DNA of 64,000 bases from the NCBI GenBank assembly GCA_902610585.1, contig CACLWE010000005.1:1-64000 (forward strand), given 5' to 3'. Below are positions 8,259 to 17,263 of the stretch, piece after piece. Numbering within the stretch: position 1 is the first letter of the stretch; every line of letters begins with the position of its first letter. The notes beneath the pieces are model-generated. The model saw only the letters and a program-made list of their open reading frames with translations, had not been told where the DNA came from and ran no database searches. The translations under genes were made by a program, and so were the position numbers. Source of the DNA: an uncultured Pelagibacteraceae bacterium (GTDB taxonomy: Bacteria; Pseudomonadota; Alphaproteobacteria; Pelagibacterales; AG-422-B15).

Positions 8259-9203
8259 TCAAGGCAGGGGATTAGTTTCAAAATTATTATACAAATGTTT
8301 CAAATTTGAAACTTTTTGGATATCTTCTCTTAGATTTTTCGTCCCAGAGTCAATTGCTTCTGAACTGAATTCGATAATACAGCTGCTAAAGCTCTTACGA
8401 TTTTTTAATCGAGAATAGTAGCCTCTTAAATTGCTTAATTTTTTTGTGAATAGACCAATCAGATTAACCTCATCAAGTCTGTGTAATAATGTCATCCAGG
8501 TTATATCTGCAATACTAAATTTATCCCCATCAATCCATATCTTGTTCTCTAAATGAACATCTAATGATGTCAAATGTGATTTAAGATTCTCAAATGCCTT
8601 TACAGCAACTCTTTGATGTGGAGAATTTTTATTAAAGACTGAGTAGCCTAATAATCGATATAAAGTAAAATTAAGCGCTCTAAACTTTGAAGGATGCTTT
8701 ATAAAATAATTAAAAAATTTTAAGAAACTAATTTTTCTAAGCATAGAAACAAATAATGGTTGAGTAAGTAGGGACACACAATTACCTGCGTACTCTTTTA
8801 TTCCTATAACTGGGTCGTCTCCGACTAAAGAACCTTTTTCATTCCAATAATCAACTGTTTCACTCTCCCCAAGTTTATTTGGAAAAGTTTCCATTAAATA
8901 TCTTATTTGTTCGTGAGACTCATAAATAGGCCGATTGTTGTGTAATAGAACTGGCACAGTTGCTTTTGGATTAATTTTAAGAAAATCTTTGGATAAATTT
9001 TCACAATCTTTAGTCTCAATGATATGTACATGAACCGGCAGGTAATTAATTTCATACTCCTCAAGACATATTCTTACCTTACGAGAGCAAAGTGAGAAGT
9101 TGTTATGATAAAGTACCCATTCAGAATTTGAGTCTGATACTGTATATTTTTGTTTACCGGCAAGATCTGTGCTTTTAGGATTCTTTTTCTTCATCCCATA
9201 CAT
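8259..9203 (-). CDS. Glutathione S-transferase family protein
   Basis: GST-fold protein with an N-terminal thioredoxin-like domain starting about residue 29 and containing C39-S-R-K-V, and the family-typical P-x-x-x-V-P-V-L pattern (NPKATVPVL). A helical C-terminal domain follows, with ADITW matching the conserved N-capping region. At 314 aa it is longer than usual, with about 27 extra N-terminal residues and a long linker. Some GSTs isomerise maleyl-type ring-cleavage products, which would fit the neighbouring aromatic genes, but the substrate is unproven. It overlaps the upstream CMD gene by 29 bases (start 9203, or 9194 if Met4 is used). Confidence 0.8.
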   Translation of the reverse strand: MYGMKKKNPKSTDLAGKQKYTVSDSNSEWVLYHNNFSLCSRKVRICLEEYEINYLPVHVHIIETKDCENLSKDFLKINPKATVPVLLHNNRPIYESHEQIRYLMETFPNKLGESETVDYWNEKGSLVGDDPVIGIKEYAGNCVSLLTQPLFVSMLRKISFLKFFNYFIKHPSKFRALNFTLYRLLGYSVFNKNSPHQRVAVKAFENLKSHLTSLDVHLENKIWIDGDKFSIADITWMTLLHRLDEVNLIGLFTKKLSNLRGYYSRLKNRKSFSSCIIEFSSEAIDSGTKNLREDIQKVSNLKHLYNNFETNPLP

Positions 9204-9546
9204 TGTTTAGCAATTGACTGGCTGAAACTGCTGTGGGGAAACCACTATAGTGAGCAACATGCAATATCATTTCTTCAATTTTTTCTTTAGTGATGCCCAA
9301 ATTTTTAGCCCCTCTTAAATGAGATTTTAATTCATTCTCTCTATTAAGCGCAATCAAAACGGTGAGCGTAATCATGCTTCTTTCTTGCAGCGATAACTGC
9401 TCAGTTCGTGACCAGATTGTTCCATACAACATATCAATTATTTGCTTTAGTAAATCCTTAGAGACAGGAGTTTCATCGTTTTTAAGTAAATCCATCTTCT
9501 TCAGAATTTCTAATCCTTTTTTTCTATCTTGATCGTCTAATGGCAT
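9175..9546 (-). CDS. Carboxymuconolactone decarboxylase family protein
   Basis: All-helical 123-aa protein of the CMD/PcaC fold. The C-terminal HVAHYSGFPTAVSA pattern matches the conserved H-x3-Y-x-G-x-P region of PcaC-like proteins. The CxxC pair of the AhpD branch is absent, so a peroxidase role is unlikely. It is co-oriented with the flavin hydroxylase (30-base gap) and the GST (overlap), suggesting work on a ring-cleavage intermediate. The exact substrate is unknown. Confidence 0.82.
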   Translation of the reverse strand: MPLDDQDRKKGLEILKKMDLLKNDETPVSKDLLKQIIDMLYGTIWSRTEQLSLQERSMITLTVLIALNRENELKSHLRGAKNLGITKEKIEEMILHVAHYSGFPTAVSASQLLNNVWDEEKES

Positions 9547-9576
9547 TTTTATATTTTACTCCTTAATAACAGTGTT

Positions 9577-11187
9577 TCAATTAAATTCAATTTTCTCTCT
9601 AATATTTATTAATACATCATTAATGATAGTCTCAAGACTATCGCTTTTATTAAATTTAAATAAATCGAAAACATATTTATCAGGTCTTAATATAACTCCA
9701 GAGCAATCAAACTTTTCACAGAAAATTTGTAAATCTTTATGAGTTTCTTCACACGCAATGTATCCCTCATAGTTTGAATGGTCGTAATTGGGAGTTATAT
9801 TTATGATCTTAAAATTATGATTTTTTAATAGTTCAAGATTATCCTCTGAGATATTTTTATTGCCCTCAAAATTATTTAAAATAATTCCAAAATTCTTTTC
9901 CAGCACATAATCTGTGCTCATAATCCTGCCATCATGAAGACGAACATTTATCTCATTGAAGTAGTATCTCTCTATAGAAACATTTTTAATTTTTGGCATT
10001 TTATGAGCGCCAGGTCCTAAACGGTTGCCATTTAAAACAGGAAATATATTTTCTTTACCTCTTAAGTAACTTTGTGTTCTTAGCAATGCATTCCTGATAA
10101 ATGCTTTAAATTTACTTTTAGCATTAATGATGCCTCCCATTTTAATTGCTCCTCTAGTAATTCGAGCAACATGCGGCCTTCTTTCTGATTGGTAGGTATC
10201 TAATATTTTAGGAGAGTATAGTCCCTTTAGTACGCCGTTAATTTTCCACAATATATTTTCAGCATCCCTACATCCAGAGTTCATTCCTTGACCCATAAAA
10301 GGAGGCATTTGATGTGCAGCGTCACCGAGTAGAAAAATATTTTTATTTTGCCATTTAACAGCATCAGCTGCATGAAATGAGTATACTGCTGTTCTGCTAA
10401 ATTCTACTTCATTATCTCCGATCCATTGGTCTATGTATTGTCTAAAAACTTCTTCTTTTTGAATTTCATCAACAGTATCACCTGGCATAAAGGCTATTTC
10501 AAATCTAAAGCAATCATCAACTCCTTGAATAATTGTTGTTGGTCGTGACGGATTACAATATTGAATCGCATCAATATCTGTGAAACAGTCAAATTTACTT
10601 TTAGTATGCCCGTCCACTACCATCCAGGTCTCATCAGCGTCTAAACTTTTAAGTTCAACATTACTGAGTTTTCGAATTGTACTATTTGCCCCATCGCATG
10701 CCAAAAGATATTTACTGTTTGTTTTAAACTCTTCGCCAGTTTCAATATTTTTATAGGAACAATTCACAACGCCATCTGATTGATCAACGCTTAAAATTTC
10801 ATTACCTGTTCTAATCGTATTAGTCTGATATTTTTTCGCATTTTCTCTATGCGCTTGATCAAATTGAGGTTGATGAATGAATAGTATTGAATGTTGATAA
10901 TTGTATGTGTCAAAACCATCCATCGTAATTTTTAAAATTGATCTTTTGTTAGCATCTTTGTTATCAACGCCTCTAATTTTTCTTGTCTTTACTTCAGTTA
11001 GAAAGTTACAATGAGCCATTGCTCGTTGGCATTCAGCATCCCAAGTAATTGCTCTTGGCAAGGGGAAGGTTTCTTTTTCTTTATCTAAGATTAACGCTTT
11101 AATTCCATAATACCCTAGCAAGTTTGCGCAAGTTTCACCCACAGGTCCATAACCGGCTACAATTACATCATATTCAGTATCACTCAC
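9577..11187 (-). CDS. FAD-dependent aromatic hydroxylase (MhpA/PheA class)
   Basis: Class A flavoprotein monooxygenase that would use NAD(P)H and O2 to hydroxylate a phenolic ring. The N-terminal FAD site GYGPVGETCANLLGYYG lies near residues 11-27. The second FAD motif LLGDAAHQMPPFMGQGMNSG lies near 290-309, followed by the DAENILWK helix. At 536 aa the length and motifs are close to 3-(3-hydroxyphenyl)propionate hydroxylase. It follows the FAH gene by 5 bases. A distal C-terminal thioredoxin-like domain of low conservation is expected in this class. The specific aromatic substrate cannot be read from sequence. Confidence 0.88.
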   Translation of the reverse strand: MSDTEYDVIVAGYGPVGETCANLLGYYGIKALILDKEKETFPLPRAITWDAECQRAMAHCNFLTEVKTRKIRGVDNKDANKRSILKITMDGFDTYNYQHSILFIHQPQFDQAHRENAKKYQTNTIRTGNEILSVDQSDGVVNCSYKNIETGEEFKTNSKYLLACDGANSTIRKLSNVELKSLDADETWMVVDGHTKSKFDCFTDIDAIQYCNPSRPTTIIQGVDDCFRFEIAFMPGDTVDEIQKEEVFRQYIDQWIGDNEVEFSRTAVYSFHAADAVKWQNKNIFLLGDAAHQMPPFMGQGMNSGCRDAENILWKINGVLKGLYSPKILDTYQSERRPHVARITRGAIKMGGIINAKSKFKAFIRNALLRTQSYLRGKENIFPVLNGNRLGPGAHKMPKIKNVSIERYYFNEINVRLHDGRIMSTDYVLEKNFGIILNNFEGNKNISEDNLELLKNHNFKIINITPNYDHSNYEGYIACEETHKDLQIFCEKFDCSGVILRPDKYVFDLFKFNKSDSLETIINDVLINIREKIEFN

Positions 11188-11192
11188 GCGAC

Positions 11193-12086
11193 TTAGTATG
11201 CAGGTGTATCTTCGGGCTCTTCAATAACTTTATTGTTAATGAATCCCAGTTTTTCAATTTCAATTTTAATTTCATCACCTGCTTTAAGCCAATTTCTTGT
11301 CATCACTGCAGAACCAGCAGGTGTACCAGTTGGAATCAAGTCTCCAGGTTCTAGCGTAAAAGCAGTTGATAAGTATTCAACCAACGTAAAACAGTCAAAA
11401 ATTAAATCACTTGTCGAAGCTGATTGCCTTAATTCTCCATTTACATATGTTTCAAGTTTTAGGTCATGTGGGTTACCAACTTCATCACTAGTTACAATAT
11501 AGGGACCGAATGGACAATGGGTGTCCCATGACTTACCCATAGTCATTGTCATAGGAGGACCACGCATCTGCCAATCTCTGATTGTAACATCGTTAACGAC
11601 TGTATAGCCGTAAATAACACCAGCTGCTTTCTCATAAGGTACATGACGACATTTTTTTCCAATAATGAAACCAAGTTCGCCTTCATAATCTAAAAACTCA
11701 GAAGCACGAGGCCGATGAACATCATCGTATGGACCGTTAACAGAGCTATTTTGCTTATTAAATATATTTGGATATTTTTCTTGAGCTTTACCTATTGTTT
11801 TTGCAGCTGTTTGTGCAACTTCATCTTGATGTTCTTTATAGTTCAATCCAACCGCGAGAATTTTACTTGGTTTAGTAATAGGAGCTTCTAAATGAACTTT
11901 GCTTAACTCAATTTTATTTTCACTTTTATCAATAAGGTTTTTTGCAGTATCTAGACCCTGATCTCCAAGAGCGATAAAATCTATCATGTTGTTAGGTAAT
12001 GAACTATTTGAGAAATCCACTATATGATCTCCATTTATTGCGCCTATGGATGTAGTGCCATTAAATGTAAACGTAACTAATTTCAT
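11193..12086 (-). CDS. Fumarylacetoacetate hydrolase family protein
   Basis: Metal-dependent FAH-fold enzyme (297 aa) that cleaves or decarboxylates beta-diketo acids, or hydrates dienoates, from aromatic ring cleavage. The metal-binding core is visible as DYEGELGFIIGK near residues 128-139, then NDVTIRDWQMRG and GKSWDTHCPFGP. LTPGD-like LEPGDLIPTGTPAG follows near 250. It is the first gene of the minus-strand directon, 75 bases from the divergent sulfatase. It probably acts after the MhpA-type hydroxylase and a ring-cleaving dioxygenase (candidate: the VOC protein at 13868). Confidence 0.88.
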   Translation of the reverse strand: MKLVTFTFNGTTSIGAINGDHIVDFSNSSLPNNMIDFIALGDQGLDTAKNLIDKSENKIELSKVHLEAPITKPSKILAVGLNYKEHQDEVAQTAAKTIGKAQEKYPNIFNKQNSSVNGPYDDVHRPRASEFLDYEGELGFIIGKKCRHVPYEKAAGVIYGYTVVNDVTIRDWQMRGPPMTMTMGKSWDTHCPFGPYIVTSDEVGNPHDLKLETYVNGELRQSASTSDLIFDCFTLVEYLSTAFTLEPGDLIPTGTPAGSAVMTRNWLKAGDEIKIEIEKLGFINNKVIEEPEDTPAY

Positions 12087-12119
12087 AAAACTGTATTAAT
12101 AAATATCTAAAAGCTGGAT

Positions 12120-12148
12120 TTGTAACAAGTTTAAATAATGTATATTAT
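12120..12148 (+). promoter_or_regulatory. Possible sulfatase promoter
   Basis: TTGTAA (12120-12125) and TATTAT (12143-12148) are spaced by 17 bases in the divergent FAH/sulfatase gap. The predicted start of transcription would be only a few bases before ATG 12161, and no Shine-Dalgarno sequence is seen, so the transcript may be leaderless. Confidence 0.35.
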
Positions 12149-12160
12149 TTTATCATATAT

Positions 12161-13864
12161 ATGAAGAAATCTATATCAAGACGCTCTTTTATTAAAAAGT
12201 CTGCAGCCTCAATTGCTTTAGGCGGCCTTGCATCCATTTTACATTTACAAAATGCGCCAGCCTATATTAAGCCTAAGAATTATAATATTTTATTAATATT
12301 AAATGATCAGGAGCGGGCATGGCCATACATTCCAAAAAGCATTGATTTGCCAGCGCGCAGGTACTTGGAGAATGTCTCTACCTATTTCAATAGATCCTAT
12401 ACCTCAACACCAATATGTTCACCTGCACGTAGCTCTGTCTATACGGGGCAGCATGTTCAATTTACTGGAGTATGGGATAACACAGTCACTCCGTGGGTTC
12501 CAGGTTTATACGATAATGTAAATACAATAGGCCATCTTTTAAAAAATCAAGACTATGAAACAGGTTATTTTGGCAAATGGCACTTAACAAACATTACTGA
12601 AAGCAACGTAAATGAAAATGCTCTCGGATACGAAGGTATGAAAAAAATGTTTTCAAAATATGGTTTTGATAATTCAGATCAACCAGGTGAGCGTGATTTA
12701 GGACAGGGAGGTTTTAAATTTGATGGTTTGACCGCAGAGTCCGCATCAAATTTCATCAGAGATAAAAAAGGAAATGAAAAGCCTTGGTCTGTATTTGTAA
12801 ATTTTGTTAATCCTCACGATATAATGTTTTTCAGAGCATCTTCTGAAATATTAGGTACAGGATTTGTCGGTGAAAATCAAAAATTTGCACCAGATGATCC
12901 ATTATATAAAAAAGAACACGATTTTGATTTTCCTAAAAATTTCGGTCCAAGATTAATAGGCACAGATGACTTTGGAACTGAGATTATGAATACAGTGTAT
13001 GGTGAAATCTCATACGATCGGCCAGATTTATGGAGGAATTTTTGTAATTACTATTTCAACTGCTTACGTGATGTTGATAGGCATATTATGAAACTTATTC
13101 ATTCTCTTGAGGAGACTGGTCAAATGGATAACACAATTATTTTTATGATCTCTGATCATGGAGAAATGCTTGGACAACAAGGTTCGCGTGGAAAAATAGT
13201 TTCTTGGGAAGAGTCTATCAGAGTTCCTACTCTTGTTTACCACCCAGATCTGAAAGATAAAAAATTGTGTAACTCAGTAATATCAAATATTGATATTGTT
13301 CCGACATTATTAGAATTTACAGGTCTTAGTAAATCTGAACTTAGAGATAAGTACCCTGAATTAAAAGGTAACAGCTATGCGGAGTTGGTTGAAAATGTCA
13401 ACTACGACAACATACGTGATAAAGAAGGCCATCTAATTCATGGAGTTCAAATTATACCAGCAGTTTTTGAGGTCGCTGAAAAATTTCGACTTACTGGAAT
13501 TGCTGAGGGTTTTTATGAAAAAACAAAAGCATTTATGACTAAGGGTAATTTTTTGCCAGATTTTGCACCGCCTCTTAATTACAAAGGCGTTGTGGACAAA
13601 AAGTATAAATTTTTAAGATTTTTCTCACCTCGTCAAAATAACATACCGTCAAACTTTGATGAATTGACTAAATACAATTCAGACTATCAATTATATGATT
13701 TAGAAAAAGATCCATTTGAAATGAATGATTTGGCAAAAGATGAAAATAATAGAAAATTATTAATGTCTATGAATGATAAATGCAATAGACTTGCAGACAA
13801 AGAAATTGGTATAGAAAATCATGTCATTCACTTACCTGGTCCCGATTGGTTTTGGACAGCTTAA
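12161..13864 (+). CDS. Tat-exported sulfatase (formylglycine type I)
   Basis: Sulfuric ester hydrolase of the alkaline phosphatase superfamily, 567 aa. A twin-arginine signal S6-R-R-S-F-I-K is followed by a hydrophobic stretch to about residue 34. C86-S-P-A-R is the CxPxR sequence whose Cys is converted to formylglycine. Other catalytic elements are NILLILNDQER (metal aspartate region, DQ replacing the usual DD), FGKWHL and MISDHGEMLG. It should act in the periplasm after Tat export; TatABC is at 49521-50784. The substrate could be an aryl, choline or carbohydrate sulfate. The aromatic-degradation neighbours favour an aryl sulfate, by inference. A formylglycine-generating enzyme is not in the window. 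Confidence 0.9.
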   Translation: MKKSISRRSFIKKSAASIALGGLASILHLQNAPAYIKPKNYNILLILNDQERAWPYIPKSIDLPARRYLENVSTYFNRSYTSTPICSPARSSVYTGQHVQFTGVWDNTVTPWVPGLYDNVNTIGHLLKNQDYETGYFGKWHLTNITESNVNENALGYEGMKKMFSKYGFDNSDQPGERDLGQGGFKFDGLTAESASNFIRDKKGNEKPWSVFVNFVNPHDIMFFRASSEILGTGFVGENQKFAPDDPLYKKEHDFDFPKNFGPRLIGTDDFGTEIMNTVYGEISYDRPDLWRNFCNYYFNCLRDVDRHIMKLIHSLEETGQMDNTIIFMISDHGEMLGQQGSRGKIVSWEESIRVPTLVYHPDLKDKKLCNSVISNIDIVPTLLEFTGLSKSELRDKYPELKGNSYAELVENVNYDNIRDKEGHLIHGVQIIPAVFEVAEKFRLTGIAEGFYEKTKAFMTKGNFLPDFAPPLNYKGVVDKKYKFLRFFSPRQNNIPSNFDELTKYNSDYQLYDLEKDPFEMNDLAKDENNRKLLMSMNDKCNRLADKEIGIENHVIHLPGPDWFWTA

Positions 13865-13867
13865 TAT

Positions 13868-14560
13868 ATGAAAGATAAAGCAATATTAAATTTTGATTTA
13901 TATAAAAAATATAAATCAGAATATGCACCTGACAGTTTTCATCATGTTGCTTTTAAAACTCAAAATTATGATGCAATGGTTGAATTTTATGAAAAACTTT
14001 TCGGTTGTAAGCCCATGTATAAAAGCAATGATATTGCTTTTCTGGCTTTTGATGAAGAACATCACCGTATTGCAATTGCAAACACTGAACCAGGAGTTAA
14101 GAAATTAGGATTTATTTCAAAGATTATATTAGCATTTAGAAATTGGCTTAATAAAAATATTCCCACAACTATTGGATTAGACCATATTTCTTATTGTCTT
14201 AACCCAATCGATAAATGGTTTGATTTTTATCATAAGGCAAAAGAGAGAGGTCTTGAGCCGTACTGGACAATCAACCATGGATGGATAACGGGCATGTATT
14301 ACAAAGATCCAGACGGTAATCTTGTAGAATTATTTTTTGAGCATTGGACAAATGATGAAGAATATAAAAATGAAATTTCTGCTAGAGGTTTTCCTGAAGA
14401 GCCAGTAGGTACGAATATGGATATCGATATACTCTTTCAAATGTATAAAAATGGTGAATCACTTAAAAATCTAACAAAAAAAGGAAACACAGTTCCAAAG
14501 GGCAAGAAGCCAGTTGCAGGAATTCAGGCCGCTATCAATATGCGTAAAAAATTTAAATAA
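13868..14560 (+). CDS. VOC-fold (glyoxalase/extradiol dioxygenase-like) protein
   Basis: Two-module vicinal-oxygen-chelate protein, 230 aa. Metal-ligand positions are suggested by FHHVAFKT near residues 18-25, GLDHISY near 104-110 and the terminal PDGNLVELFFEHW near 148-160. These correspond to the His, His and Glu ligands of type I extradiol dioxygenases and related enzymes. It starts 3 bases after the sulfatase stop, so the two are co-transcribed. With the divergent MhpA-like hydroxylase and FAH protein it could supply ring cleavage, but VOC proteins have many reactions and this is inference. Confidence 0.75.
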   Translation: MKDKAILNFDLYKKYKSEYAPDSFHHVAFKTQNYDAMVEFYEKLFGCKPMYKSNDIAFLAFDEEHHRIAIANTEPGVKKLGFISKIILAFRNWLNKNIPTTIGLDHISYCLNPIDKWFDFYHKAKERGLEPYWTINHGWITGMYYKDPDGNLVELFFEHWTNDEEYKNEISARGFPEEPVGTNMDIDILFQMYKNGESLKNLTKKGNTVPKGKKPVAGIQAAINMRKKFK

Positions 14561-14564
14561 CTAT

Positions 14565-15080
14565 ATGGATCTTTATGATCAAAATCTTATTCCAAGAATA
14601 ATATTTACGATCATAACAGTTGTATTAACGATTGGAGCCACTATTGCTGATTTTAATAAAACGCATGCAACTCATCCTGATTGGACAGGACACGCTCGCT
14701 TTCATGTGGTTTGGCAAGTCTTAGGTTTTTATCCGATAATGATATTAAATCTAATTGTTCTATGGATCAATATTCCAAACTTTTACTATCCATATCAGTT
14801 ATTCTTTTGGCTTTTCTGGTACGTTGGCTTTGTAGGATCTTTTTTGATCACATTGTTGAGCATGCCATTATTTAAAGGCAAACTGTCTGACCCTGGAGGA
14901 AGAACTCCTTTTTTGTATACATTTGGCAGGAAATTTAAATTTTTGCCTGGTAAGGATAAACATTTACCCTTCAAGATCAATGGAGAAGTGAAGACGTATA
15001 AAGTAGATGAAAATTTGCACAATTTAGTTTTACCTTCAATAATTGTCGTTATAACTTCTATTTATTTCATAGTTCTATAA
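14565..15080 (+). CDS. Small integral membrane protein of unknown function
   Basis: A 171-aa protein with about four membrane helices. A conserved-looking HPDWTGHARFHVVWQ stretch (near residues 41-55) sits between helices 1 and 2, recalling the DUF6640-type family; that assignment is tentative. I chose ATG 14565, 4 bases after the VOC stop, over an upstream start at 14514 that would overlap the VOC gene by 47 bases and add no hydrophobic segment. No catalytic motif is recognised. Confidence 0.65.
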   Translation: MDLYDQNLIPRIIFTIITVVLTIGATIADFNKTHATHPDWTGHARFHVVWQVLGFYPIMILNLIVLWINIPNFYYPYQLFFWLFWYVGFVGSFLITLLSMPLFKGKLSDPGGRTPFLYTFGRKFKFLPGKDKHLPFKINGEVKTYKVDENLHNLVLPSIIVVITSIYFIVL

Positions 15081-15092
15081 AAGAGCACATTC

Positions 15093-15713
15093 ATGTTTGA
15101 GTATTTTTTTCCATTATTATTACTGTGCATTATCCAATCTGGCACTCCTGGTCCGAATAATATTATGCTAACGGCTTCAGGAAAAAACTTTGGTTATGTA
15201 AAAACAATTCCTCATATGACAGGTGTTGTCTTTGGGTTTTTATCTTTATTGATTGTGATGGGATTAGGATTAATATCTGTTTTTACGAGCTACCCAATTG
15301 CACAAACTATTTTGCAAATACTAGGCTCGCTATATTTACTATACTTGTCGTATAGAATTTATTTTTCTTATAGTTCAGATAATGAGGATCGATCAAAGCC
15401 AATAACATTCATAGAGTCATCTCTTTTTCAATATGTTAATCCAAAAGGTGTTATGATGGCAATTACGACTATTTCTATTTATACGGACTATAAAAACTTT
15501 GAGTTTATAGACAGTTTTCTTGAAGGAATGGTTTTTGTACTTTTGGGTTTTACCATATCTAATACTTTTTCAGTTCTCACTTGGACATCAGTCGGAGTTT
15601 TTTTGAATAATTTCATAAAATCGAAGGCTGCAATTAGAAATTTTAATGGCTTAATGGCAACTTTACTTGTTTTAACAGTTATATGGATTAATTATGAATT
15701 TTATGGATCTTAA
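15093..15713 (+). CDS. LysE/RhtB family amino-acid exporter
   Basis: Inner-membrane exporter, 206 aa with about six hydrophobic segments. The family motif SGTPGPNNIMLTASGKNFG near residues 12-30 is the LysE signature (G-P-x-N around helix 1). These transporters export amino acids or other small metabolites. The gene is 12 bases downstream of the membrane protein and overlaps the next transporter by 20 bases. The substrate cannot be predicted. Confidence 0.88.
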   Translation: MFEYFFPLLLLCIIQSGTPGPNNIMLTASGKNFGYVKTIPHMTGVVFGFLSLLIVMGLGLISVFTSYPIAQTILQILGSLYLLYLSYRIYFSYSSDNEDRSKPITFIESSLFQYVNPKGVMMAITTISIYTDYKNFEFIDSFLEGMVFVLLGFTISNTFSVLTWTSVGVFLNNFIKSKAAIRNFNGLMATLLVLTVIWINYEFYGS

Positions 15714-16296
15714 TAGAAAATTAATAACTTATTTAGTTTTAGGACACTGCTTTATCATCGCTATATCAAATTATTTAGTGCAATTCCCGATAAATATATT
15801 TGGTTTGGATTATACAATTGGTACATTCACATTCCCAATTATTGTTTTAGCAACAGATTTAACTGTGCGACTTTCAAATGCAAGTAATGCACGTAAAGTT
15901 ATCGGCTTTGCTTTCGTACCCGCTTTCATAATTTCATATATATTTGCTGACTTTAGAATAGCTATTGCGTCTGTTTTAGCTTATTCAATTGGACAGTTAC
16001 TTGATGTTTTTGTATTTTCAAAAGTAAGAGAAAGAGTAGGTGATGATGGGTTAAATTTGGGCTCTTATTGGTATCTTGCGCCTGTTGTAAGTACCTTTTT
16101 TGCTCAATTAATTGATACATATTTATTTTATGGTGTAGCATTTTATAATTCTACAGATGACTTTATGCGCGAAAATTGGGATCTGATAGCATTTAATGAT
16201 TTCATTCTTAAGTTAGTGGTTTGCTATCTAGCATTTTTACCAATTTATGTTTTAATTCTTAATAGAACTTTTAATTATATAAGAACACGCACTTAG
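15694..16296 (+). CDS. VUT/YhhQ family queuosine precursor transporter
   Basis: Multi-helix membrane protein, 200 aa. TFTFPIIVLATDLTVRLSN near residues 39-57 and the later SFQLID-like STFFAQLIDTYLFYG match the YhhQ family (vitamin uptake transporter superfamily), which imports preQ0/preQ1 for queuosine synthesis. The start overlaps lysE by 20 bases (ATG 15694; a second ATG at 15703 also overlaps). The start of queA lies at the right edge of the window, so queuosine modification appears to be present in this genome. Confidence 0.82.
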   Translation: MNFMDLNRKLITYLVLGHCFIIAISNYLVQFPINIFGLDYTIGTFTFPIIVLATDLTVRLSNASNARKVIGFAFVPAFIISYIFADFRIAIASVLAYSIGQLLDVFVFSKVRERVGDDGLNLGSYWYLAPVVSTFFAQLIDTYLFYGVAFYNSTDDFMRENWDLIAFNDFILKLVVCYLAFLPIYVLILNRTFNYIRTRT

Positions 16297-16300
16297 ACTA

Positions 16301-17263
16301 ATGATATTTACTTCTATTACACCTGAGGCTTTTGATCATAAAAATATTCCAAATGACATTCATGAAATGAATGATCATATAAAAAACTTACTAGTCAACG
16401 CGCCTCCATCACATGAAATACCATTTGATGTCTTGCAGGAAATAAGAAGACAAGGCGGTGGATTACTCGCTTTTCAGCCATACTCTGATCGTGCTGAAAA
16501 TAGACAAGTAGGTGACGGTGATCAGAAAGTAACAATACGAATATTTAATCATGATAGTCCTGATTTTATCTATATGCATATTCACGGCGGTGGTCATTGC
16601 ATCGGTGCTGCAGATATGCAAGACCAATCTTTAGAAAAAATCTCAAAAGAGCTGAATTGCATTGTTGCAAGTGTGGAATATCGTCTTGCACCAACCAATC
16701 CTTATCCAGCCGCTCCTGATGATTGCGAAACAGCCGCTACTTGGTTGATAGAAAATTCAAAAAAGGAATTTAATACAGAGAAGATTATAATCGGCGGTGA
16801 GTCGGCTGGAGCAAACTTATCAGCTGTTACATTGTTGAGATTGAAGAGTAAAGGGTTGCTAGAAACTATTAAAGGCGCAAACCTCATTTATGGATCTTAT
16901 GATGCCCGTCTAACTCCAAGTGCAATCAGACAAGAAGGTTCTGATGAGATTTTCTTATTATCATATGCAATGATTAGAAAATTCAGAGACTCATATTTTC
17001 AGGGAGATGTCGACAAAAGCTTACCTGACGTTTCTCCCATACAAGGTGATTTAAGTGGAATGCCTCCAGCACTATTTACAGTCGGAACAAGAGATTTATT
17101 GCTTGATGACTCATTATTTATGTTTGGTCGATGGCTGAGTTATGGTTCTAATGCTGAGATTATAATTGTACCTGGAGCAGATCATGCTTTTAATGCATTT
17201 CCATCAGAAACAACTACCTTGGTTGAAAATAAGATTAACAAGTTTTTGCAATCAGTTCTCTAA
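16301..17263 (+). CDS. Alpha/beta hydrolase (hormone-sensitive lipase-type esterase)
   Basis: Serine esterase of 320 aa. The oxyanion motif HIHGGGH lies near residues 92-98, the nucleophile elbow GGESAG near 165-170, and the catalytic Asp and His are likely in TRDLLLDDS and GADHAFNAF. It would hydrolyse short acyl or carboxyl esters in the cytoplasm; no signal peptide is seen. It is 4 bases after the YhhQ-like gene. Its 3' end overlaps the convergent patatin gene by 12 bases. Confidence 0.88.
   Translation: MIFTSITPEAFDHKNIPNDIHEMNDHIKNLLVNAPPSHEIPFDVLQEIRRQGGGLLAFQPYSDRAENRQVGDGDQKVTIRIFNHDSPDFIYMHIHGGGHCIGAADMQDQSLEKISKELNCIVASVEYRLAPTNPYPAAPDDCETAATWLIENSKKEFNTEKIIIGGESAGANLSAVTLLRLKSKGLLETIKGANLIYGSYDARLTPSAIRQEGSDEIFLLSYAMIRKFRDSYFQGDVDKSLPDVSPIQGDLSGMPPALFTVGTRDLLLDDSLFMFGRWLSYGSNAEIIIVPGADHAFNAFPSETTTLVENKINKFLQSVL

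Noticed and set aside
14514..14564. Upstream start for the small membrane protein
   Set aside because: It overlaps the VOC gene by 47 bases, while ATG 14565 gives a protein starting just before the first helix.
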